A program made the position numbers and the translations under genes. 23,027 bases of DNA from Brachionus rotundiformis (lineage: Eukaryota > Rotifera > Eurotatoria > Ploima > Brachionidae), in assembly GCA_016802295.1 (NCBI GenBank), contig JAESIW010000207.1, forward strand, positions 1,601,758 to 1,624,784, written 5' to 3'. This document shows, one piece after another, positions 1 to 8,629 of the stretch. How positions within the stretch are numbered: position 1 is the first letter of the stretch; every line of letters starts with the position of its first letter. A model generated the notes under the pieces. The model saw nothing but the letters and a program-made list of their open reading frames with translations. It had not been told where the DNA came from and made no database searches.

Positions 1-699
1 ATAGTTAGTAAACCGTCTTGCATTCTTTAGCCTGATTTTCTGTCCTTGTTTACCAATTTTGCACCTAAGTTAAAAAATTTACTATATTTTTTTTTCAGTG
101 ATTCTCTTCAATTTTTAAGCAATGCTACAAAATTAATAATAAGAATACTGAAAAATATTATTTAGAAAATTAAAATAATTTAAATGAATATTTTTTGTTT
201 TCTAATTAAATTAGTTATCTTGCCAAGATAATTTTAAACGGTTTAAAAATTGATTCCTTTATTAAAAAAAGAATTTGGTGCTATTTGATCTATGACCCAT
301 ATCATAATAAATAATTTAGAACTATATCTATTTTTGTTTCAAAATTGTTCATTTATTTTCCTATAATGACTCAAACTTGTTCCAAGCTCCCTGTTCACAC
401 AAATATCATAGGAAAAAAAATCATTATCGCTTGATGCGCAGCTTTCACAATTAATTTTATCAATAATATGCCTTTTTCTTGGCTTAGTCCTTTGACCATC
501 TTTTTTTTTTATTTTCAATAATCCAAATTTGATTAAAACAGATAAATCAAAAATTAATTCAAACCATTTTTAATTAATTTTAATTTTATTGATATATGGT
601 ATAATTTTGAATAAATTTTAAATTTATTATTTCTTAATAAGTTAGAGTTATTTAAAATCTTTTAAATAAAAAATTTAATAATCCAGCAGATAATTAGAT
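1..699. other. AT-rich left-edge intergenic region with one unrecognised open stretch
   Basis: No gene could be assigned here. On the minus strand, 569 down to 342 is open for about 76 codons and ends in TGA at 341-339. Its composition around 360-510 is clearly less AT-rich than the flanks, and the translation includes CESCASSDNDFFSYDICVNR, which I do not recognise. A second open stretch on the minus strand runs from about 75 off the left edge, just after a plausible acceptor (TTTAACTTAG). I could not join the two in one frame with a GT-AG intron. They may be the end of a neighbouring minus-strand gene or transposon debris. Confidence 0.3.
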
Positions 700-1926
700 A
701 TGGTGTTGAATATTTGGGTTAGAAAAATTGCCACTTCTAGTATGTTTCGTGCCAAGCCATTGCCACCAAGTCTGAACATATTTGATAGAGGAACTAAAAA
801 AATTCAAAGAAATAGAACCTCGTTCTATCCCGAGTATACAAATTACGAATACATCAAGTCCGAAGTAGGCTATCGAGTGGCGGATAGGATTTTTGACATT
901 AAAAGAGAGTTTAACTCAGTTCTTGATCTTGGTTGCCAAAGAGGCTATGTGAGCAAAAATTTAACCAAAGTAATACATTAGGAATGCTTTTTTTTCTTAA
1001 TTTAAATTTAAACTTATTGTAAGGAAACAGCAAAAAATGTTTACATGTTTGACATGTCGGAGAAAATGTTGGAGCAAGCTGAATTGCCAGAAGAAGAAGT
1101 CAAAGTGGAAAAAAGAGTCTTTGATGAAGAAGACGACTTGCCTTTTGAAAATGAGTCATTAGACCTAATTGTCAGCAGTCTAAAGTAGTTGACTAATTTA
1201 AATAATGAGTTAAAATAAGAGTGTGTTTTCAGCCTTCATTGGGTGAATAATTTACCAAAGTTATTCAAAGAGAGCATTAGAGTATTGAAAAAAGACTGTG
1301 CAATTATTGGAGCCATGTTCGCCGGTGATACTCTATTTGAGCTTAGAGTCAGTCTACAATTAGCTGAACTGGAGCGAAAAGGAGTAATCTCTAGTTTATC
1401 TATATAGTTTTTTTTCAATTAAAATATTTCCAAGGGTTTAACTCCCAGAATATCACCATTTACAACTCCGCAAGATGTAGGCGGTTTATTGACCTCAAGT
1501 GGATTTACTTTGTTGACACTTGACTTTGATGAAATCCAAATTTCCTATCCGAGCATGTTCGAATTGATGTACGATTTGAAAGGTATGGGAGAAAGTAATT
1601 GCAGTTGGAAGCGCAAATTTAATCTTGGAACAGAAACATTGATGGCTGCTCAATCTATTTATCAAGGTAAAAATTGGACTGTCAATTAGAATTTGTAAAA
1701 TAACCAGAATGAATTAAGAAATGTATGGAAACGAAGACGGCTCAATACCAGCCACTTACCAAATATTGTATTTTATAGCGTGGAAACCTCACGAATCACA
1801 GGTAAAAACAAATTAATAATTCATGATGATAATGTGGTGATTTTTTAAAAGGCTAAGCCGGCTAAAAGAGGAAGCGCAAATGTGTCATTTAAAGATTTGC
1901 CAAAAGTTTTAGACAAAAATAAATGA
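700..1926 (+). CDS. NDUFAF5: NDUFAF5, mitochondrial complex I assembly arginine hydroxylase (SAM-methyltransferase fold)
   Basis: Six exons: 700-969, 1024-1184, 1233-1383, 1435-1666, 1719-1801, 1852-1926. They join in frame to 323 aa (human about 345). All five introns are GT-AG and 48-54 nt. The N-terminus (MVLNIWVRKIATSS) is basic and lacks acidic residues, as in a mitochondrial presequence. It is followed by NIFDRGTKKIQ, the family hallmark. The SAM-binding motif I is VLDLGCQRGY at residues 74-83. Further family blocks are LDLIVSSLNLHWVNNLP, GAMFAGDTLFELR, ISPFTTPQDVGGLL, MFELMYDLKGMGESNCSW and MYGNEDGSIPATYQI. In characterised animals the protein hydroxylates an arginine of NDUFS7 during early complex I assembly in the mitochondrial matrix. 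Start chosen at the first ATG after an in-frame stop-rich leader; an internal Met at residue 15 is less likely. Reading frame and key motifs look intact. Confidence 0.95.
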
Positions 1927-1956
1927 TTTTTTTCTGTGAGAAGGAAACTTTGAAAA

Positions 1957-1962
1957 AATAAA
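1957..1962 (+). terminator. Poly(A) signal of NDUFAF5
   Basis: A canonical AATAAA lies 31 nt after the TGA stop of NDUFAF5. It sits in A-rich DNA where the hexamer also recurs by chance, so it is the best but not the only candidate. Confidence 0.5.
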
Positions 1963-2438
1963 GATAAAATAATTAAAAATAATAAAGAATTTAAATCTTA
2001 AATTTTTATTTTTGAACAATTTTTTCAAAGAAATTATTGGAATTTTGAGTTTTGGAGTATAAATACCTTAGAACCCTTAACTTAAAAATTAACTGGTATT
2101 CAATTATCAGAAAGAAAATTGTCTTTTTTAACTTTTTTTGTTCACATTTAATGAATACATTTTGCAAGCAGTTATTTTCCTTTAATATAACAAGACCATA
2201 AAGTGATAATATGAAGTTTGAAAATCAAATAGCTCCAAAAGTGTATAAAATTGGTTACCATTGTTACCAAAAAAGAACCATTTTGATAATTTTTATTTTT
2301 TTTTAAAGGATAAAAAGAGGGTTCTATTCAAAGTATTTGTTATCTGAATAGAGATTAAGTATTCTAATAACAAAAACATTTTATATACTTAAAGTAATAA
2401 ACTTAAAGATATCCATATCCTATTATTCAAAAATTGGA

Positions 2439-2446
2439 TATAAATA
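2439..2446 (+). promoter_or_regulatory. TATA-like box of WD40 gene copy 1
   Basis: TATAAATA lies 51 nt upstream of the ATG and is preserved at the same distance in copies 2 and 3. A second TATAAAA sits closer to the start. In the deletion derivative at 5829 the unit breaks off just before this box. The role is inferred from position and conservation only. Confidence 0.45.
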
Positions 2447-2489
2447 TCTAATATTATAGAATATAAAATCATATTTATTTGGAAAAAAA

Positions 2490-4211
2490 ATGAAATTCAA
2501 TATATGTGACAGTTGCAACAAGTCAAGTTTGACTTTTGTTCTTGACTGTGGTTTCAAGGTATGTCTTGACCATTTCGAGGGTGCAAATAATTCCAAGTCA
2601 TATTCTTGCCATTTTTGCCAAAAAAAGCACTTTTTAAATGACGAGACCAAAAAGGTTGCAAACAAAATTGCAATCGAAGAAAACGAATTGGAAAAAACTA
2701 TAACAGAGATTGGTAAACGAATAGACGAATTTAACTATATCAAGCAGCATAAAGACTACTTTAGAGGCCAGTATTACCAGAATATCATTTGTGATATAGA
2801 AAAAAAAAGAAAGCAAATCCTTAATTCTTTTGAAATTAATTTGAACGCTTATCACAATAGGGTTTTAAACACATTGGAACAAATAAACTTCCAAAATGAA
2901 CAAAAAATAAAAAAAAATATAACATTTAATCAATTAGATGAGATAAATAAAAGATGTGATCAAATAATGGATACCAAAGAAAAAACAATATCAAGTGAAA
3001 AACTTAAGTATCTAGAGGAATCACGGAAAACTGTTGACTCATTTTTTGATGATCTTGAAAGTTTAAAAGTCGAATTGGAAAAAATAAAAACTCTCGAGTT
3101 CATTGAAGAAAAGCAAGTACCAAGTTTTGATATTAATGGATGCTTTGGTATTTTTAAATATGAAGACAAGATAATTGAGGAACTAGGCGATCAAGTTGAT
3201 TCAATCAATAGTATAAATAAACCAAAAGAGAACAAGATTGGCGAATCGCAATCAAACAAACAAATTGAGTTTAATAACTTGACCGAAAAATCAAGCTTTG
3301 ATGGTCGCTGTAGCAGAATTACACACATAGGTGAATTATCTAATGGTGATTTGGTCACTGGCTCAACCGATGGTCTAATCAAGATATGGAATTCAAATGA
3401 CGCAAGTTGTAAGAAAAGTTTGCCAACTATGGGAAGAATAAAATGTTTCAAAGTTTTGCCAAATGATACAATTGCTGTATGCTTAGATTTTAAGAAAGAT
3501 GATTCAAAAATAAATATCTATTTGAATGAGCTTGATACCAAATATTCACTTATTAAAATATACGATCCAGTGACTGGATCATGTGAGAAATCAATTCAGT
3601 TACCTTCGACAATTTCATCAATTGAATTGTTAGATAATGAGACATTTATTACGGGACATGACAATGGGTCTATCTATTTTTGTAATAAACAAACAGGACA
3701 TTGCTTGCCTAAAATGGAACATTCACATAGTAGAGTTGTATTCTCGTTAATAAAGCTTAACGATAACAATTTTGTCAGCTGCTCCGCTGATTATGAAATA
3801 AAGCTCTGGGATATAAATGAAAAAAAATGCATCAAAACATACTCTGGACACTCGGATCATGTTATTTGTTTGGTTAAATTGGATGATTATCAATTTTTGA
3901 GTGGTTCGAAAGATGGTTCAGTTAAGTTGTGGAATATTAGAGAGCCGGCTAGCCATAAGACAATTGAATGTATGCAGTATGGAAACAAATTGTTAAATAT
4001 ATATTTGATTGATGCCGACAGGTTTATTTGTTTTTTTGAGAATGGAAGTTTGGTTTTGGCATCAATCGAAAATGGCAAAATTGGTGAATTGAAAACTAAT
4101 AAATCTGACTGGTCAAATTGTCTTAAACAATTTCAAACTGCTTATATAAGTAGTTCTAATCAGCTAATGACAAGTTATGACACATCAATTACGATTTATT
4201 TTCTCGAATAA
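2490..4211 (+). CDS. RING-like zinc finger / coiled coil / WD40 protein, copy 1
   Basis: Intronless, 573 aa. The N-terminus is a RING-like zinc module with C6, C9, C20, C25, H28, C40, C43 and H47. The usual CGH of a RING is CGF here (F22). Residues about 55-205 are rich in Glu, Lys and Leu and look like a coiled coil. Residues about 240-270 form a polar linker. About 272-573 make a seven-bladed WD40 propeller; clear blades end in LIKIW (300), LIKIYD (359), EIKLWD (441) and SVKLWN (482). Blade 2 carries an insertion of about 20 residues (DDSKINIYLNELDTKYS). The architecture resembles TRIM- or TRAF7-like ubiquitin ligases with a propeller for substrate recognition, but ligase activity is not shown and the RING is degenerate. 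It differs from copies 2 and 3 by about 30 substitutions and a two-residue indel in the linker. No orthologue name can be given. Confidence 0.85.
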   Translation: MKFNICDSCNKSSLTFVLDCGFKVCLDHFEGANNSKSYSCHFCQKKHFLNDETKKVANKIAIEENELEKTITEIGKRIDEFNYIKQHKDYFRGQYYQNIICDIEKKRKQILNSFEINLNAYHNRVLNTLEQINFQNEQKIKKNITFNQLDEINKRCDQIMDTKEKTISSEKLKYLEESRKTVDSFFDDLESLKVELEKIKTLEFIEEKQVPSFDINGCFGIFKYEDKIIEELGDQVDSINSINKPKENKIGESQSNKQIEFNNLTEKSSFDGRCSRITHIGELSNGDLVTGSTDGLIKIWNSNDASCKKSLPTMGRIKCFKVLPNDTIAVCLDFKKDDSKINIYLNELDTKYSLIKIYDPVTGSCEKSIQLPSTISSIELLDNETFITGHDNGSIYFCNKQTGHCLPKMEHSHSRVVFSLIKLNDNNFVSCSADYEIKLWDINEKKCIKTYSGHSDHVICLVKLDDYQFLSGSKDGSVKLWNIREPASHKTIECMQYGNKLLNIYLIDADRFICFFENGSLVLASIENGKIGELKTNKSDWSNCLKQFQTAYISSSNQLMTSYDTSITIYFLE

Positions 4212-4292
4212 AATCGCTTATTAATTATTTTTAGAATAAATATTTATAGTTTTTAGCTTAGATTTTTATGGGATTTCATTATTTAAGTTTTA

Positions 4293-4298
4293 AATAAA
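4293..4298 (+). terminator. Poly(A) signal of WD40 gene copy 1
   Basis: AATAAA occurs 82 nt after the TAA stop, inside a 3' flank conserved with copies 2 and 3, where the same hexamer is kept. Confidence 0.5.
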
Positions 4299-4537
4299 TT
4301 GGTAGTAATAAAAAATTTAATTAAACGCTTTGAATTAAATCTAATCATATTTTAATTTTTGAGCACAATTTATAAATATATTATATTTATAAATTACTTT
4401 CAAAAATTTAATATGGTTGTAATGGACGAAAAATCCAAACTCGTTAGCCATGTTAAAAGATATGCATACGAAAATTGGTGGTTACTTCAAGCTATTTTAT
4501 AAAAAGACATGACAACAGTCTTACTCTAGATGGTATA

Positions 4538-4570
4538 TGATTTGATTTTTGCATGCAAAAATGCAAATCA
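4538..4570. repeat. Short perfect palindrome with extended stem
   Basis: ATTTTTGCATGCAAAAAT is a perfect 18-bp palindrome (4545-4562). It is flanked by TGATTTG on the left and GCAAATCA on the right, extending the stem by seven pairs with one bulged base. An octamer-like ATGCAAAT lies in the right half. It may be a chance cruciform in AT-rich DNA or the tip of an unknown element. Confidence 0.4.
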
Positions 4571-4711
4571 TTTTTATAGTTAGATGTCTTTGTTGAAATA
4601 TTTTCTTTAAAAAAATTTAAAGATATAAATATTCAAAAAGAGTTAATTATTTATTATCTTCCGAGAAATTCATTCAGCATAATCGACCACCCTTATTGAT
4701 AAAAAGTAGCT

Positions 4712-4830
4712 TAAAAATTAAATAGCTCCAAAAATGTTCAAAATTAGTTACTATTGTTACCAAAAAATAACATTGATAATTATATTTTTTTGTTTATCTT
4801 GAAGAATAAATTTTGGAATCTAAATCTATT
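4712..4830 (+). repeat. Solo fragment of the WD40-unit 5' flank
   Basis: It starts with the AAATAGCTCCAAAA block shared by all unit copies (at 4720), including the GTTAC..TTGTTACC part. It then continues into sequence (TTATCTTGAAG, TTTTGGAATCTAAAT) that is found again in inverted orientation in the palindrome spacer at about 18867-18920. No coding part follows. Confidence 0.6.
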
Positions 4831-5330
4831 GATAAAATAATGATAATCTACTCACATAATAATTTTTCTATCTTTTTCTCATTTGAATAAAATTAATCAC
4901 AATTACTGGCATTTAATTTAGTTTTAATAATAACTAGTTTTAATTTTCAATCGTGAAAATTTAAATTTAAATTTTTAATAAATATCAATTAAATTATCAA
5001 ACTTAAATTAATTTAAACGAATTAAAAAACCAAATTTAAAATATTCTATTCTGTTTAAAAATTTCTAAGAATTTACTCCAGAATTCAAAGATTTGTCAAC
5101 TGTATCTTTATCTGTCTATTCAAAATCTTTAATTTCCATTTTAAGATTCATATGTCTGATGTATGTGTAAATTAATTCTTATAAAATTTTCATTATTTAG
5201 GGTTTATCAAGATTCTCAGGATCATTCTCGTTTGAACCTATTTAATTCAAAAATCAACCATTGTTTAGCTAAACCATTAAAAACCAAGAAATTTACCAAT
5301 TGAACTGAGAAATACGAATATCATTAGATT

Positions 5331-5950
5331 TTTTCCAAGTTTATTAAAGCATTTTTCTTGAAAAAAATTAATATCATTGATTAAAAAATTTAGTTTCATT
5401 ATTAAATCTTTTAGTTTTAAAGAAATTTCTATAATATCGAGTTCGATGGTATAAATGCTATAGAACCCTTTACTTAAAAATTAACTGGTATTCAATTATC
5501 AGAAAGAAAATTGTCTTTTTTAACTTTTTTTGTTCACATTTAATGAATACATTTTGCAAGCAGTTATTTTCCTTTAATATAACAAGACCATAAAGTGATA
5601 ATATGAAGTTTGAAAATCAAATAGCTCCAAAAGTGTATAAAATTGGTTACCATTGTTACCAAAAAAGAACCATTTTGATAATTTTTATTTTTTTTTAAAG
5701 GATAAAAAGAGGGTTCTATTCAAAGTATTTGTTATCTGAATAGAGATTAAGTATTCTAATAACAAAAACATTTTATATACTTAAAGTAATAAACTTAAAG
5801 ATATCCATATCCTATTATTCAAAAATTGGTGAATTAAAAACTAATAAATCTTAAACAATTATTGAGCACATTTACTAAATATCAATCAATTAAAAATTTA
5901 GATTTTTTAATTAATATGTCATTGCTAATTAATTTAACTTTTTAAAAACA
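5331..5950 (+). repeat. WD40 unit, copy 4: deletion derivative lacking the gene
   Basis: 5331-5460 matches the flank upstream of copy 3 (18955-19080). 5472-5829 is a base-for-base copy of 2080-2437 upstream of copy 1. At 5829 the sequence jumps at the shared word AAAATTGG from the promoter straight to the last tenth of the coding region (5830-5851). A 17-18 bp gap follows, then TTAAACAATT, then another jump to the 3' flank (ATTGAGCACATTTA), and later to sequence matching 21624-21695. TATA box, start codon and over 95% of the coding region are gone, so it cannot make the protein. Confidence 0.8.
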
Positions 5951-6382
5951 ATTTTCGGTCAATTTTCCACCAAAACTTTTAACTTATTTTAGAACATTTG
6001 AATCAATATTTTTATGAGAATTAGTTATCTAAAATCTAAATTAATCAATTAAGGGTAGTTAATGCACTTTATAGTATTTTTTCTTTGTAGTCCGCACTAT
6101 ATAAAAGCTTTATAAATCTGTCTTAATTTTTACATAGTATTCGGGTTCTTTAATTTTAAGCTAGAATTTAAGATACTAAAAAATGAATACCATTAAGTAC
6201 CAAAATTACTAAAAGTGCTAAATAATTAATTAACATTAATATAATTTACATTGTGTATACCTAAAAATTTTTAATCAATAAAGTTTATTTTATTAAATTT
6301 TAAATTAAAATTAAGTTTTAAAAAATCGATAGAAAAATTAGACTAGTTAATGTAAGTTGAGTTTTGTTATGAATTGAAAATG
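5951..6382. other. AT-rich intergenic region downstream of gamma-tubulin
   Basis: I see no gene, RNA or repeat here apart from the probable 3' UTR and poly(A) signal of the minus-strand tubulin gene at its right end. Confidence 0.6.
6284..6289 (-). terminator. Poly(A) signal of gamma-tubulin
   Basis: On the minus strand AATAAA lies about 94 nt beyond the TAG stop (6385-6383), a normal distance for an animal gene. Confidence 0.5.
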
Positions 6383-8111
6383 CTAAGACTGCTGTGAAAA
6401 GGTGAAATAATCCGATCTTGTCGCAGCATTGTATTCATCAATTAATTGTTGTACCGCCTTTATTAAATTATTTAATTAATATAATTAAAAAATTAATTTT
6501 TTTATTAGCTGTTACCTCTCTGGCGCTGTCGAATTCGTCCAAATTATCTCTAAACAATGGTTGCTGTTTATATTGTTCAATAAAAGCGCCTCTTTTCATC
6601 AATTTCTCAAATTGACGCAATGTTCTTTGAAATAACTTTATTTTAAAAATAAAATAATTAAAAATATTAATTAAAATAATTTTATTCACTGTCGAAATGC
6701 TTGTATGGTTGGCTAACATAAGTCCATTTACTCTATGTGTAGTTTTGAGATATGGAGATTTTTTGGACAAAAAGCATTGAATCGAGGCTGGACCCCATGG
6801 AATAAACTGACAAAGCTTTCGCTCTCGAATTCTTAGCAAACTCTTGTGTACCTGAGATGGATCAACTTCACCTTGGATAATGTTTAGCAAAGATATGTAA
6901 CAGTGATTTATTCTCTTATCTCTATCAGTTGAGACCATTAAGTTTTTTGGCTGCAACAAACGTCTCATTACATCGAAGACAGTTGTTTTTCTCACCTTGG
7001 ACTCTTCTTTTTCATCAGCAAGTGGTGTGTATGCACTTGCCAGAAAATGCAATCTTGGTGTTGGAATGAGAGCAGCTATTAAGCTGATTAGGTCATTATG
7101 CATGTAACTTGGATATCTCAATGGAGTTGTGCTTGTCGACATAATGGTAGATACTAGTTGATTAATTTGGGCAAAAGTTGGTGAATCAATTTTAAGTCTT
7201 TCAGCAGCTATGCGATTAAGTGCAGTGTTATCCAAAACAACTACACAATCTGCGTTTTGTATCAAACGCTTTAGAGTAAGAATTGAGTTGTATGGCTGTA
7301 CGACCACATCTGAGACTTGATCATTATCTATTATTGGAAATACTGAATAGGTTTGGGTTAATTTTTTTGGATATCTTGGCAAAAATTAGAAGATAAATAA
7401 ATCTAACTTAATTATTTACCTGTCATTGAGTCTTTCTAGGATAAAAGAGCCTACACCTGAGCCAGTACCACCAGCAATCGAATGGCAAAGAGTAAAACCC
7501 TCATAGGAAAATAAACTAGATATCTTTTAGGTAAAATTTTATTGTATTTACTTCCAAAGAATCGCTATTTTCTGCTTCGCGATCAATTATCTCAAGTATA
7601 TCTTCATACAGTCTATCTCCTTGGTCATAACCTGATGCCCAATTATTGCCAGCACCGCCACCATGCTTTGACATAAAAATGTTTTCCGTATTGTAAAGTT
7701 TAGAATAAGGCGAATTTATTATGCCTTGGATAACACGAGGTTCCAAATCCAGCAAAACAGCTCTAGGTATATAATGATCATCATCAGCCTTATTATTTGA
7801 GAATTTTAAATATTCTATTAAGAAATGATTTTAATTCCTTGATTACCTGATAAAAGAAAACATCTTTTCTATCTGTGCCTTCAGTGGCATACTCTTCCAG
7901 AGTTCCAGCTTAAATTTATTAATTAATCATAATGGAAAATAATTTAGCAGAACACTTTACTATGGCTAATTCCATGCTCCATGCATAGTTGTTTCCAAAA
8001 CTCCATTCCAACTTGAACATTTTTATTTAATTTGTTTTAAAAAGTTACAAGAGATTATTTACTTTGGTTTCCACATTGTCCAAACTGAAGTGTAATAATT
8101 TCTCTCGGCAT
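6383..8111 (-). CDS. TUBG1: Gamma-tubulin
   Basis: Eight exons on the minus strand: 8111-8063, 8011-7961, 7908-7847, 7788-7552, 7499-7420, 7374-6690, 6635-6516, 6457-6383. Joined they give 452 aa (human 451), in frame throughout, with seven GT-AG introns of 45-58 nt. It starts MPREIITLQFGQCGNQIG, the gamma-tubulin N-terminus. Other marks are the gamma-type basic block EGTDRKDVFFYQ, GGGAGNNWASG, the GTP-binding loop AGGTGSG, RYPKKLTQTYSVFP, VVVLDNTALNRIA and GEVDPSQVHKSL, with the C-terminal tail ending in YNAATRSDYFTFSQQS. Gamma-tubulin forms the ring complexes that nucleate microtubules at centrosomes and spindle poles. All signature blocks are present, so it is probably functional. The 5' end lies 518 bp from the stop codon of the laminin gene on the same strand. 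Confidence 0.96.
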
Positions 8112-8629
8112 TTTTAAGTACAAGACTAATTATTATCAAAAATGAAAATTAAAATGTCTAAATTCACTATTAAAAGCAAACATTAGTACACAAATGTAAA
8201 TGTGTATACTTAAAAACAAGTTTAAAATGGTCCAATCTACTGAACATGGTTAAAATTAAATAATTCATTGTTTTAAGTTAATTTTTGAAAAATTTAAGCT
8301 TTTAATTAATAATAAATATGTTATACTAATTAAGTAGTTTAATATTTATATATCATTAGTTTTTATCTAATTGAAACAAGAATTTTTAAGAATAAATAAG
8401 TAAAATTTTCTCAATTCATTATGCTTTTTCAAAATTATCTACTTTCTAAAATTTTAATAGTTAGTTTATTAATAATTTTATTTTTAAATTCATTTGTTTC
8501 TGATATAATTTCAATCAATGGTTCAACATTATAATTTTTTTTACAAATATTAAACAGACAAGAATTAAGAATACAAATTTACACAAATCAACAAATTTTA
8601 TTAAATTCTAATTTTTGAACAACTATATT
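8112..8629. other. Intergenic region between laminin gamma 3' end and gamma-tubulin 5' end
   Basis: It should hold the 3' UTR of laminin gamma and the promoter and 5' UTR of gamma-tubulin, since both genes run leftwards. No TATA box at a convincing distance and no other open frame were seen. Confidence 0.5.
8597..8602 (-). terminator. Poly(A) signal of laminin gamma
   Basis: AATAAA on the minus strand begins 28 nt after the TAA stop (8632-8630). Confidence 0.5.

Larger units (their letters stand above)
2057..4497 (+). repeat. WD40 unit, copy 1 (gene plus conserved flanks)
   Basis: Homology to the other copies covers about 430 bp upstream of the start codon, the whole coding region and about 285 bp downstream. 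The 5' flank from 2080 to 2437 is identical, as far as I can read, to 5472-5829. The 3' flank matches the one after copy 3 until about 4497 / 21426. The first roughly 60 bp upstream of 2080 are clearly more diverged, so the 5' boundary is approximate. I found no terminal inverted repeats or target-site duplication. Confidence 0.75.
4498..5330. other. Intergenic AT-rich region between WD40 copies
   Basis: There is no coding region I can support. The stretch holds a fragment of the WD40-unit 5' flank (4712-4830) and a hairpin-forming palindrome (4538-4570). The remainder (about 4840-5330) is low-complexity AT DNA in which I see nothing. Confidence 0.6.

Noticed and set aside
1236..1418. Minus-strand open frame of 60 codons
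   Set aside because: It is antisense to NDUFAF5 exon 3, whose plus-strand translation matches the family exactly.
4561..4568. POU-type octamer ATGCAAAT as a functional enhancer
   Set aside because: A single 8-mer within a palindrome in AT-rich DNA; no gene relation or conservation seen.
2057..5829. LTR retrotransposon with 358-bp LTRs around WD40 gene copy 1
   Set aside because: The repeats lack TG...CA ends, primer-binding site, polypurine tract and any gag/pol. The same flank sits once upstream of copies 2 and 3, so it is a promoter flank.
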